Assembly: GCA_019188255.1 (NCBI GenBank)
Contig: JAETXT010000005.1
Coordinates: forward strand, 1,860,001-1,924,000
Direction: 5' to 3'
DNA from: Verticillium longisporum
Lineage: Eukaryota > Ascomycota > Sordariomycetes > Glomerellales > Plectosphaerellaceae
DNA length: 64,000 nucleotides
Position numbers and translations under genes: made by a program. This document shows, piece by piece, positions 1 through 11,300 of the stretch (the stretch's first letter is position 1; the number at the start of each line of letters is the position of its first letter). The notes under the pieces are model-generated. The model was not told the origin of the DNA. It ran no database searches and was given only the letters and a program-made list of their open reading frames with translations.

Positions 1-307
1 TGCTCAGGCGAGAGCAGGGAGGACGCTAAGCCCGATGTGGACAGTCTCTCTTGGTCACGTGCGCTCTACTTCGCCCACCAGCCAAGGTACGTCCCATTTT
101 TGCTCTAATGCCATCCGGGACTAGTGCGCGTGCACGTTCAGGGCAACAGCACCCACACACTTTTGCCGAATTTTGAAGCTCGTCGCGAACTTTCCCCGGG
201 CCTGTAGCCAAACCTCCACGAAAAATCCGCGCCCTCGCAGATCTTCCTTTCCTTCCCCCTCATCATCCCTCCAGCTCCCCGAAGGAAGAACGACAACTGC
301 AGTCAAG
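1..307 (+). promoter_or_regulatory. Upstream region and leader of the RPS0 gene
   Basis: No gene is seen in this stretch. It ends in a strongly pyrimidine-rich tract at about 236-278, just before the start codon at 308. Pyrimidine-rich leaders are common on fungal ribosomal-protein genes, so this is probably the transcription start region and 5' UTR. No clear TATA box is visible. Confidence 0.5.
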
Positions 308-1301
308 ATGGCTCCCGCTAACCTCCCCTCGGTCTTCAACGCGACCAGCCAGGACATTGAGATGCTTCTCGCAGCTCAGGCCCACATTGGCAGCAAGAAC
401 ATGCAGGTTCACATGGAGCCTTACCTCTGGAAGACTCGCCAGGACGGTGTCAATGTCATCAACGTCGGCAAGACCTGGTAAGGCACTCGAAAGAAAGACA
501 AATCAGGCGTCGGGGTTCCTAACAGTCCACCAGGGAGAAGATTGTCCTCGCCGCCCGCATCATCGCCGCCATCGACAACCCCGCCGACATTTGCGTCATC
601 TCCGCCCGTCCCTACGGCCAGCGTGCCGTCCTGAAGTTCGCCCACCACACTGGTGCCGTCGCCATTGCCGGTCGCTTCACCCCGGTTCCTTCACCAACTA
701 CATCACCCGCTCGTTCAAGGAGCCCCGTCTCATCATCGTCACCGACCCCCGCACCGATGCCCAGGCTATCCGTGAGGCCAGCTACGTCAACATTCCCGTC
801 ATCGCCCTCTGCGACACCGACTCGCCCACCGAGTACGTCGACGTTGCCATCCCCACCAACAACAAGGGTCGCCACTCCATCGGTCTCGTCTGGTGGATGC
901 TCGCCCGTGAGGTCCTCCGCCTCCGCGGCACCATCTACAACCGCGAGACCCCCTGGGAGGTCATGACCGATCTGTACTTCTGTATGTGCTCTCCGCTCTC
1001 TGCCTCTCCGTGTGTCTCATGTTTCCCGCCCCGCTAACACCCCAATTCAGACCGCGACCCCGAGGCCGAGGCCGAGGACAAGGTCGAGGACGAGAAGGTT
1101 GTCGGCGCCGAGGAGGAGGCCCCCGAGGCCACCAACGACGAGTGGGCTGCCGCCCCCGCCGGCTTCACCGGTGCCACCGGTAACTGGGACGGCACCACCG
1201 ACGAGTGGGGTGCCACGAACACCGCTGCTCCCGCCGCCGCCGCCCCCGCCGCCGGCACCAGCACTGAGTGGGGTGGTGAGGCCACCAAGACCGAGTGGTA
1301 A
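308..1301 (+). CDS. RPS0: 40S ribosomal protein S0 (uS2), with an apparent one-base frameshift
   Basis: Small-subunit ribosomal protein of the uS2/laminin-receptor family, needed for 40S assembly and 20S rRNA processing. Three exons: 308-477, 534-981 and 1051-1301, with GT-AG introns of 56 and 69 bp. The protein begins [20 protein letters not shown] and ends in the acidic, Trp-containing tail (repeated DEWG/TEWG-like motifs) typical of fungal S0. The exons sum to 869 bases, one short of a multiple of three. The frame is lost at the C run 680-683: before it the protein reads AGRFTP, and after it [15 protein letters not shown] continues one frame over. Restoring one C gives about 289 residues, normal for the family. 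RPS0 function is essential in yeast, so a sequencing error is more likely than a null allele. Confidence 0.95.
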
Positions 1302-2762
1302 ATCGTATTTGCACCTTAGGAGCAATGCGCAACCGCTGTCGGGCGTAGGGAAAAACCGCCCGCCTGGGACTCTTCCGGACTGGCCACTTCTCTGGAGTCA
1401 GTTGTCTTTCTTCTTCGCAAACATGGGCACTCTCTAGCCCTTCGGAGGATACGAAGTAGGGAAAAAAGGTTTGGAGGGGAGGATATGTCAGGGAAAGGGT
1501 TCGGCTTGGAACGCGCTGATGAGGGAAAGATACTCGATCCGGACTCTTGGGAGGGTTCAGCCGATCCCGTTTATAGGGGCCAGTGGTGAGAGGGAAAGTC
1601 CTGGGTGAACCGTCGCCAAAGTGGTGGATCTTGATTGGTTGCCCGCCCTTTTCTTTATGCTCTCCTTTGTACTTTGTTCCTCTCGTGCTCTCGGAGTATG
1701 GTGCTGAACTGTGATCTGTGGAGACTTGGAACGGGCTATCAAAACCGTGGGAAGACACCAAAAAAGATACCTTGCTCAAAGTGCAACACTATGACTTCAC
1801 GTACGTGGTTGTTTTGACCGATGGGTCTAATATGACAGCGGTCGTTGTAGAATTTCTCGGCTGAATGGTAGTGTTTGCGGCCAGGGTGTACTTCTGAGCC
1901 GCCGTCACGGGCTCAAGGAACCCATTAGGCGAGCTTGTGTATATTGTGGCGAGGTACAGGAAGACCAGTGTGGCAAACAGCACAATAGGGCGCTTCCTTC
2001 CACCAGGGAACCAAATGGGCTTGTCATCCGCATCCTCGCGTCACGTTGCTGAGAGCGCGAGTCTTTGGCATGAGAAGACGTGCATGTGCACTTTGATGCA
2101 GATCCAAAACCGTCCAAAGCTTGCACAGCTTAGGACTGAGTGAGTCAATGCAAATCACAGGAATTGATGATGATATTGCGCGCAAGTCTCTTATAAGGGT
2201 ATCATTTCCCATCCACCTTGCTTATGGCAACGATGTCAACGTCGTCGCTCTGAAGCATCAATACTCTCTGCAACTCTGAATGCGACCCTGGTCGCTCGCT
2301 CACGAAAAGAACGTCATGGGGTATCGACTTGTTCCTTCCCTGCCCTCCCGTCCCATCCTCAATGTGCGGTTCAAGCGCGCCGATTATGTGTACAAGAATA
2401 TAAAAACAGTAAGCCAGTCGCGAACGCCATCGCGACGGCTAGTGAGTCATCGAATCATTGATGCCTGTGCCGCTTCTCGCCTGTGTGGGACGAGAATTCG
2501 CTGCGATCCAAGGAAATGTGTATGTGGAAGGAGTGTTATGTATAGGTCGGACCGGGTGTAAGCCTCTGGGGCAAAAGTGGACTAGGTGTACAGTATGCGC
2601 GTGCGGGATTGTGTCTATGTCGAGAGAGGTAAAATGTGGTGAACATTTACAGAAGAACGCGGATCTGCGGTCGGCATCAGGCTTCCAGCCTAGGCTGGTG
2701 GGTAAGTTTATCCTTGCTGTCGTGGAGCAAGGTTAGTGTATGAGTAGTCAAGGCACGCTGGC
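1302..2762. other. Intergenic region between RPS0 and the LTE1-like gene
   Basis: Holds the RPS0 3' UTR and the 3' flank of the convergent LTE1-like gene. On the minus strand, about 1789-2030 can be read as a short stretch with a membrane-like segment (VLFATLVFLYLATIY), but a stop lies directly upstream and no convincing splice partner was found. It may be a gene relic. Nothing else is supported. Confidence 0.3.
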
Positions 2763-5700
2763 TCATTCTAAGCTCTCAGAGTGTCTTCGGATCTCCTCAT
2801 CAGTCAATGCACCCATCCAAAGACATCGCTCAGTAATGCCCTCGACAGGCTGAAATTGATAGAGAGTGCTGGCCTCGAGTAGCCTGAGGAGAGTCTTGAC
2901 GATGGTGGCTGCATACCGGCATCGCTCAAAATTGACCAGAGGAGCTGTAGTAGGTGAACTAGCGATTTCGGACGGACGCTGCGCGTTGAAAAGGAGGTCG
3001 TGTGTATATATGCCGACGAAAGGAATACATCCCGAGTCGGAACCGCCTTCCATCTCAGCCCGTAGATTGTGAAACTTGCGGGTTGGAGCGACTGGTAATT
3101 ACAGTTCCTGAAGCGTCTGCATATCCCGACGTCGCTCCATGGCCCACGTCTTGGCAAGCCTGGAAACCTCCTGACTTGTCAGGGCCATGGTAATTTGACT
3201 CATGGTCGCAAAGTTGCGGAAGCGGTGGCAATGGGCTGCCAGGTGAATGAACTTGATGATGCACCGAGCTCGCTCCTCAATGTTCTGGGTGAGAACAATC
3301 TCGCTGCAGGCCCACTTGACCATGATGTTGAATCTTGCAATGACGACGTCGACGCCGTAGGCATCGGTGTTACGTAAGAAAACAACCCATCAGCGGGAGT
3401 AGATATTAGTTGCATTCTTCGCGCCCATCTCGTTGAGTTCTTTCCAGTCGATCTCGTTGAGTGCGTCCTTTTCGATCAGTGTGAACTGTTGTGCGAGAAT
3501 TTCCGAGTCAAAAGCTAGGATGAAAGGTAGATGAATCGAAAACTTCCTAGAGAATCTGTCGCTTGCGACACTGGCATCGGCATGAGACGCCACGTCATCT
3601 GAGGCGTTGCGAGCATCTTTCGGATATTGAGCCGCCGTAGGCGTTGTATCGGGCGTCGGCGGCAGTGGTAAAGGCTTAGAGGACCACAACTGGTGCTCGT
3701 GAAGCTGAGGGACCGTGGCGGACACAGAGGCCATTCGGAGAGCCTGGGCCTAGGTCATGGGCGGCGACGTGAGCTGACTCTCGCGTTCCGAACCCGAGTC
3801 TGCCACAGGATGGGATGGCACTCGCTTGATGACGGAGGTGCTGCGGTCCATCGGAGGAAAGCTACCCTCTCCGTCAAAGTCGTCCGAGTTGATGACCTCT
3901 AGCGACATTTCTGAGGAAAGATCGGTTCCGTCGTCTTCACTTTCCAAGTCCAGGTAAGATTGGTCTTCGCTTGGACTGTGCCTTGCGTTCTCGGACTGAA
4001 CTCCATCCATGCTGCGGGTCTTTTCAACAAACTCGTATGACGGGTGCTGAGAGTCACAGAGTGGCGATGGCCGAGGCGTCGTGGCAGGAGATGCCTCGCC
4101 GGGATCGACAAGTATGGATCTTCCCCTCCACTCCTCCGTGCCAGTCTTGCTCCTCCCGTCATCTGTGAGCCCGCGCTCAAGTAATGGAATCGACGAATAC
4201 GAAGCTCCTGACTTATCCGAGAGGAATGATTTTGCATCGGTGTGCGCTCGCCTCCGTGGGACATGGAGGGTGATCGGGCCACTTTGAGAAGACAAGTCAT
4301 CAACGTAGTGAGGAGCAGTGGCAGAGCCTTCTCCATCACCAAGATGCAAATGCCGGGGTCCCTGCTTCTCGATCATGTCTGAACCGCCAAACGCCCCGTC
4401 GAGATGAGCAGGAATCGTCTTAGGTGTGTTGGTGGGCTCCATCGATAACTTGAACTGCTTTTTCTCATATTTGCCCTCAAGTTTGGCTAACGCAGACTCG
4501 ACACCACCGTCGTCGTTAGCGTCATCGGGAATTTGTGCGAGCTTCTGAGCTTCTGCTTCAAAGGACGGGCGCATGACTGGCTTGGACGAATGAGTGCTGA
4601 ACAGAGAAAGGTCGCGCTTAGGTGGTTGCTCCGCCATGACACCGAGTGAGAAAGTATTGACATGCTCTGGTGAAAACTGGCTTGAAGCAACATCGACAAA
4701 AGCACTAGAGTCCTGCTCAGGGCTTCGCAAGTACGAGCTGCGGATTGACTCAGAGTAGGTTGTTAGCGAACCAACGGACCGCGTCCTGTGTAGCGGCAAA
4801 TTAACCAGTTGCCCCGTGTTGGTGGCAGCTCGCAAATCGCCCCCGCGCCTACGTCGCAATACGCGGAGAGGTTGCGGAAGAGCTTCTAAATCATCATCTG
4901 CTATGGAGCGTTCTTCAGTATAAGTCGTTGCATCAAAGCTCCTGACAGTCGACGGGGGTAGGTAGTCACTCCGGAATGACGTGTTTCCTTGATGGAGGAT
5001 AGAATTCAAGGACTGGTTCGTCTTGCTAGACATTTGTCGCCAGTGCGCTGAGCCAGAGAGTGGTGGTCTGGCGTGGCCAGTGATGCCGGTCCAAGGTCTG
5101 TTGGATTCTGAGGAGGGTCTCGGCATGTCGCTGGAGGGCCGGCCGGTGTCCACGGATGGCTTGGCACCGTGCTCTCCACGACCCAGTGTGGCAAGGTCAG
5201 GAACGAACGGAGGCAGATTGTCAGACGAGAGCGACGGCCGGATGGCATGTCGATTGAGAGTCCTGGACGATCTTCGCGGTGTTCCCAATTCATCTGCTGG
5301 GGGCGTATTAGGAGGCGTAGGATCGGCATTCGTCGGGAGCAAGTTATCAACAAAGTCGATCTCGGAGTGGCCCACAGAGTCGTGTATGCTGGGTCTCAGG
5401 CCACGTAGGAAGGGAAGCGGAAGGGGTAGACCAAACGGAAGCGTATCGTCGACGATAACGATGGATTTGCTGCCGGTTGTGATGCATGTGTCGCTCATGG
5501 GTCGCAAGTGGTCGTCTATGATTGGATTGGCCATCGAGGGGCTACCGAGGAGGGTCTCTATATGCGCAGCTGAATATTCTAGCATTTCGTCTGGGATAGC
5601 GCTATGCAAAGGGTGGTCAGCTGGGAGGCGCAGCGCCAGGTCGCGCTGCTCAGCTTCGGCAGCAGCATCTTCTCGAACAGCCTTTTTGAAATCTTCCGCA

Positions 5701-8362
5701 ATTTCAGCACCAAGGAGGTCAATTCGAACGGGCGGTCGAACGCCGTTCTGATGCGGACGAGCCTGTGGTACGATGGCGGTGCCAGGCAGGCGGTTCGTCG
5801 TCGCACCACGAGGGCCTATGGGCGAGATGTTGATGAAATTTCCTTGGGTGGGGGACACGCCTTGGCCTCTTGTGCTAAGAGCCCTGCGCACACTGCAAAT
5901 TAACCTCTTCATGCCTGGTCCTGACATGGCTGACGCCATGCTCTTCTCGGGGCCCAGAGGAGATTGCTGGAAGATGGTTGTTTCACGTTGTTCGCTGGAC
6001 ATGTTGGGGGGCAGTATCTCCACAAAGGGCTGGCCGGGAGGAAGCAAATTTCCACGGACCAGACTTCCTGCGTAAGGAAAAGAGAGAAGGTGCTCGGTAT
6101 CTTGATTCAAGCCTAACTTGTCGGTAGAGTGAGATCTTTCCCTGAGGGAGTCGGTCAGACTGCCGTTTCTCTTATGATTAGCGCTTGGTCGAACGCGCTT
6201 GCCGGTGAGGGCTCGGGGAGTTGTGGCGACAGCAGCCGCGTTTGTGTAAACGGAACTTGGCGGCACGGGATGAACTGCCATAGGGTTACTAGATCCTGGA
6301 TGCACAGCTCGCCCGATTTTACCGGGGAACGAGCATGAGACAACATCCAAGCTGGCCATACTCTTAGGCGAGGTCTGCTGTGGCTCAAACTCTTGGGCAA
6401 TCTGATTCTCGGGCGTGCTCGGCCGCGGTCCCAAGATGTGTGAATCGCCAATATGGCCCGCTCGCGACACGTCAGCGTAGAAGCTTCTCTCGTCTCCGGC
6501 GGTCTGCTTTACAGCAGAAAACAGGCCAGACAAGCGAGGCGGCAGGTCTGCGTTTTCCCAAAACGACGGGTCCAGAGAGGCATTACGATGGCCAGCAATC
6601 CCTCCCGGCGCTATGGGCTCATCAGGGTCGAGAGAAGAATCAAATTCGGGCCCGTCCCAGTACTGCGCGCATACTCTCCTCCAGCACTTTTTCAGTTCGG
6701 CCAAAATCTTAAGCTGGACTTTTCGAGCTCGAGCGTCTTGGGAGAGCTCTTCAACGAAATCGTTGAGGAGGTTGCAGAAGGACACTCGGAGACCGTAGTC
6801 AATCACGAAGTCGTCCATGAAATAGTTGAGGATCCAGTGGCGAATAGCGACGAACGTGCGAACCCGGACAACCATGCCAACCTCATCATCGCGGCCGAGT
6901 GCCCATCGAAGGCGAGCCACGATCATCCGGAGTAGATCTGAAGGTTCCAAGAAGGCGCGATATGTGAGGAAAAAGTCTGATATGAGCTCATAGTCGAGGA
7001 ACGTGGGTGATGTGATCTCGGCAACGAGTCGAGGAGGTGTTGCGGCAGTGACGGCGCCAGTCGCTGTAGCGTATCGCACAATTGCTCTATCGTCGCATGA
7101 TGGTCTGAAAGTAAGAGCATCGAACATTGCGGGTTCGATGACTAAGTGGGTTGAGAGGTATGTCGAACGGTAAGGAGCAGGCAGGCGGGCTGATGTGATT
7201 GGAGGCGATCTCATCGCGTCGACAGCCGGGTACCGGATTTGAGGGATCGAGATCGGATTCGGCTTCCTCAGCGACGAGCTCTCGCCCGAATATGGTGCAA
7301 GGTCACCGCGCTGGGAGCGCAGAAAAGAGACATTGCTGGACCTCGGCATCTCTTCTGTTGGTGCATAGCTCGAGCCTCGGAAAAAGGGGGTGCCTTTCAT
7401 AGTAAACCGCGGGTTTCCTATCTTCCAGGTTGGTATGTCGATGTCCAGCAGTGGACCTCCAGAGGTGTCGATGTCTTCTGTTGTCTTTGGCCGATTCAGA
7501 TCCTCGCCCGGTTTAGATATCACCACTTTGAATGCACCAACGTCAGAGTCATCGCGTATCGTCGAGTCAGAAAGCGCGCGTCGGTGGCCGGTCGGGCGGC
7601 GACTGTGAGTCTGGAAATACTGCTTCCGCACGGTTCCCGGGGTAGAGGGCGATGGCGTCCACAGACTGTTGGTGGTTGTCATAGGTTCCACACCGTCGTC
7701 GAATTGTGGTTTGCCTGCCAATGTGTCAAGCCCAGCTGTGCCAGGCGGCGTCATGGGGAAAACAAAATTGGGCTGGGGGTAGCGTTGATGTGCTGGTCGG
7801 ACAGAGGGCCTAGAACGAGAATCGTCAGTTCAAAGTCCTATCGCTTCCTATCCTTTCTTTTCCAGGTTTGGACCTGCTTCCCGCATGGAGTCATGGCTGT
7901 GCTGCAACCACAAAATCATGTTGCGCTCTTACCTGAGGTAGATGCGACCATTGTTCCCAACGTTCGCCACCGTGAACTGTCGTCCATCACGGCCAGCCGA
8001 ACCACCATCTGGAGCGATGTCGACCTTGTCGTCGCTGCCCCTGCCACGTGCCCTTCGTGAAGTGTTTTTTCCTCCTGGGATTTGCGCTCCGTGACGGGAA
8101 GGAGTGGTTTCGACGTTGCTGAGCTTGCGAAGCGCGTCTTTCCAGTCCACTTTGTGCCACTCAGAGTCATTGGTGTTGCACTCTCCTTTCCTCCTAAGGT
8201 GCCGACTTTGGGTGGTGAAGCTCTCCTCCGTTTTGCTTCGCGTGCCGCTTTTCGTGCAGGGCTGAGGGAGGTGGCGGGTTGCGAGACGTCTCGTTGTGGA
8301 GAAGGCATGGAAAGACCTAGGCCGGTGGGCGCAGGTTGCGAGGGCGACCTCATGACGTCCAT
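2763..8362 (-). pseudogene. LTE1: LTE1-like Ras guanine-nucleotide exchange factor with three in-frame stops and one frameshift
   Basis: Homolog of the mitotic-exit regulator Lte1. Exon 1 runs 8362-7933 and exon 2 from 7809 to the final stop at 2763, with a 123-bp intron (7810-7932). An N-terminal RasGEF_N domain lies at about 7170-6700 (around TFLDYELISDFFLTYRAFLE). A long Ser/Pro-rich linker follows. The catalytic RasGEF domain occupies about 3480-2775, including NFERCRYAATIVKTLLRLLE. Exon 1 needs one base at the A run mapped to plus-strand 8170-8171, where the frame passes from GGKESATP to NDSEWHKVDWK. Exon 2 keeps a single frame but contains TAG (3752-3750), TGA (3392-3390) and TAA (3101-3099). 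None has a plausible intron around it. Translation as written would stop before the RasGEF domain, leaving roughly 1,500 of about 1,820 residues. In yeast Lte1, exchange activity on Tem1 is disputed, so a GEF-less protein might keep some role; that is inference. Confidence 0.85.
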
Positions 8363-11300
8363 TGCAGGCGTTCAAGCTTGAGAACGTCGTGTGGACGACT
8401 TATGCCGAGCGGGTATTGCTCGTCGAGGTCACTGCGCAGAGGTGTATACGGTTAGCATGGCGCGGTGGAGACTAAGAGAGAAACAGCGGGGGTTGTCATC
8501 GATCTGTCGTTGTTGGTTTTGGGTTTCGTTGATTGATGTTGCGTTGCGAGGATCTCAGGTCGCCAAGCAAGGTGGCAGGCTGCTCTGGTCTTGCATGCGC
8601 GTCCCGTTGGTGTTTGAGGAAATGGGTGCAGTGGCTGCTGGAGAGTCACGTACGTGTCGACGCCATAAAGGAGTACGATCTGGTGCAAGAGGAAGCTGGT
8701 CGTCGAAGGCAGCGGCGTATTAAGGGGGTGGAAAAAATTGTTCCCAGTCGTGGTGAGGCAATGCGACTCGAGTCAATTCGAGTTGAGCTGAGGCGAGGAG
8801 GGGCGAAAGGGGGTCGATCGAGTTGGGGAGGCTTTTGGCGACTGTGACTGGATGCGAGTCGTCGAAAGAAAGGAGACGGTCGACGAATGAATCTAATGGG
8901 TTTGGTTTGGCGTGTCTTTGCCTCGTGTCGCGACAGCACAATGCACAGCACGTGCTCGTCAGACCTATGTATTGGGGCCGAAAAGTGTCAGGAGAAGTGA
9001 GGCTGGTGGTGACAGACGACTGTTGACAGACAGGCAAGGCCCAGCAGAAGCGTGAGGAGGATGACGACGATGGGAAGGCAGTTGAAGTTGGTACGACCCA
9101 GATGGGGATTTACAGGTCCCAGTTCACGGGAGCGGGCAGAATGGCAGCCCAGCAAGACGGCAGCAGAGCCAGGTGGGTAGGTAGCTGGTACTGGTCCGTG
9201 AGGGTAGGCAGCGAATGTGACTGGGCACATGGGGGGAGGGTAAAATGACCTTTGGGATTGGGGGTGGACTGGGCAGGGGTAGGGGCAAGTGCGACAGGGG
9301 GGGTTACTTCGTAAGGTACTTCTTTGGACATGACTCTCAGGCGCCAGACCACAGCCCGCACGGGTCCGAGAAGTGGTCGCGCCACAGGGGGACGGTCCGG
9401 CCAGTAGTCACTCCTTCCACCTGGCAATCGCACCTAGCTCGACTCGAAACTCGGCCTGTGAATATGCTCATTGGTACACTGAAAGGGGACCGCTGAAAGC
9501 CCAGAATCTAGAGGTTACCTCGGAACCTTTGGCGACGGGACTAAGGCGTTAGGTGCCTTGCTAAGGGGAGGCCTGGGAGCTGGGGACCCTAAACGCCATT
9601 GGGGGCGGCATGGAAAAGGATGGAAGCAGTATCTGATACATGCCTACCTACCTACCTCATACCTAGGTATGTCCTTAAGGCAGGTAGGGGAGGCAGGGAA
9701 GAAGGAAGATAGTTACGAAGGAAGAACATCTTGAGGTACCTTATGACGGGAGGCGCGGATCTCGCAAAACCAGAGAGCTGGTGCAGTGCAGTGCAGTGCG
9801 TCAGAGACAACGAAAGGTAGGTAGGCAAGGTAGGGCAGGAGCAATCAACCGATGAGCGCAGCCAAGCCCGACCGCGGGAACTGCTGCCCGGTCGCCTCGA
9901 CTACCTGCCCACCTGCCTGCTTGTGCCGTACCATGCTACCAAACTACCTACATGTAAGTACCTAGAGTAAGTACTTATTCCCGTCCGCCTGGTTTGAGCA
10001 GGGGCTAACATCCTGGGATCCACCCAGGCCACCAACCCACACCACTTGCCTGATGTAATGTCAATGCGGTGGTGCTTCTTTCTTGTCTTGTTCCCCGATG
10101 CTGCCCCGCGTCTCTGGCCATTTCGACCCTCTGGCCAAAACCCACAACACCCGTCGCCTTGATCTTCCGCCGGTACTTCTTGGCTTGGAAAGTCTCGAGA
10201 AGGTGACAAAACTTCGTTGGGTCAGCACGTCTTGTCGGCTGCACACACCTGATCAGCATCGGATCTCATCGGCCCACCGGATGCTTCGTGTCAAAGTCTT
10301 TCCCCCACATCCCTAGGGAGGACCTGAGCCTGGCCGTCGAATTTGCTCGTTCATGCGGTCTAGACTGTTTCTGCACCATCAGATTATCGTGTGGCTTCCG
10401 CGGCCCATTGGTGACTAAACCAGACAGACCATGGCTTCTTCAGATGGTGTGTCCAGCCAGGCCTCCCGTCGGGCTGAGTGTTCTATTGTCTCACGGCAGC
10501 GAGCGAGCTGAGCATCTCTGTAGCCTAGCACCTTGAACCTCATGGTCGCGCTGCGGCACTGGTTCGCCCAGGAATGTTGTGTCTCACTCCATCCTCCATC
10601 CTCCCTGCTTCCCACAGGAAGAGGCGACCTTGGCTGGCTATCCATCCATACGCCATCATGCTATGGTCTTTCAACCTCATTAACGTTCCTCCACCTGTCA
10701 GAATCTACCCCTCCTCCGCCTCGCTGACAGCCGCCTAGGCTCAGGTCCCCATCCTGACACGTTCACTCCCTTCCAACAGGGCACATCCAAGTCCAGTGTC
10801 GCAACACATGTTCCTCTGGCTCGGGCATGGATTAGAACAAACGTGAACCCCACAGACCCTGAGGGCCCATGTCAACACGGCACAAACGTGCCACAACGCA
10901 ACGTAGCCGTCGAAAAGTCAGTCAGCACACTGCGACGAACAAAAAGAAACGCTGCCTTTTGGCCTGTGCCCACCAGTTGTTGTGACAAAGCAGAAGCAAC
11001 AAGGGCCCCTGGCCGACTCGATGACACGCCTGGCGAACCATATTCAGGAGCCGACCACCCTGTGCTTCCCAGAAGCATTGACGAAGAGGAGATCCGTTTA
11101 GTGTTTTCGGGCTGTGGAGTGCCCATTGCTTAATCGACGAGCCAAGCCCTCGTTTCTCACACGCTTACTTTCGCTCGCATCGTCCAAATCAAACTCACCT
11201 CGGGCGACGAGGTTCACGGTATCGCGGCCAGGTGTCGCGAAGCCGACCATGATTCTGGCTGTGATTGGACCATACAGGGTTGCATCCTGTGCCTCTACCT

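Noticed and set aside
5023..8060. Several long plus-strand frames (up to 273 codons) over the LTE1-like gene
   Set aside because: They lie antisense to a clearly recognised coding frame and have no family features.
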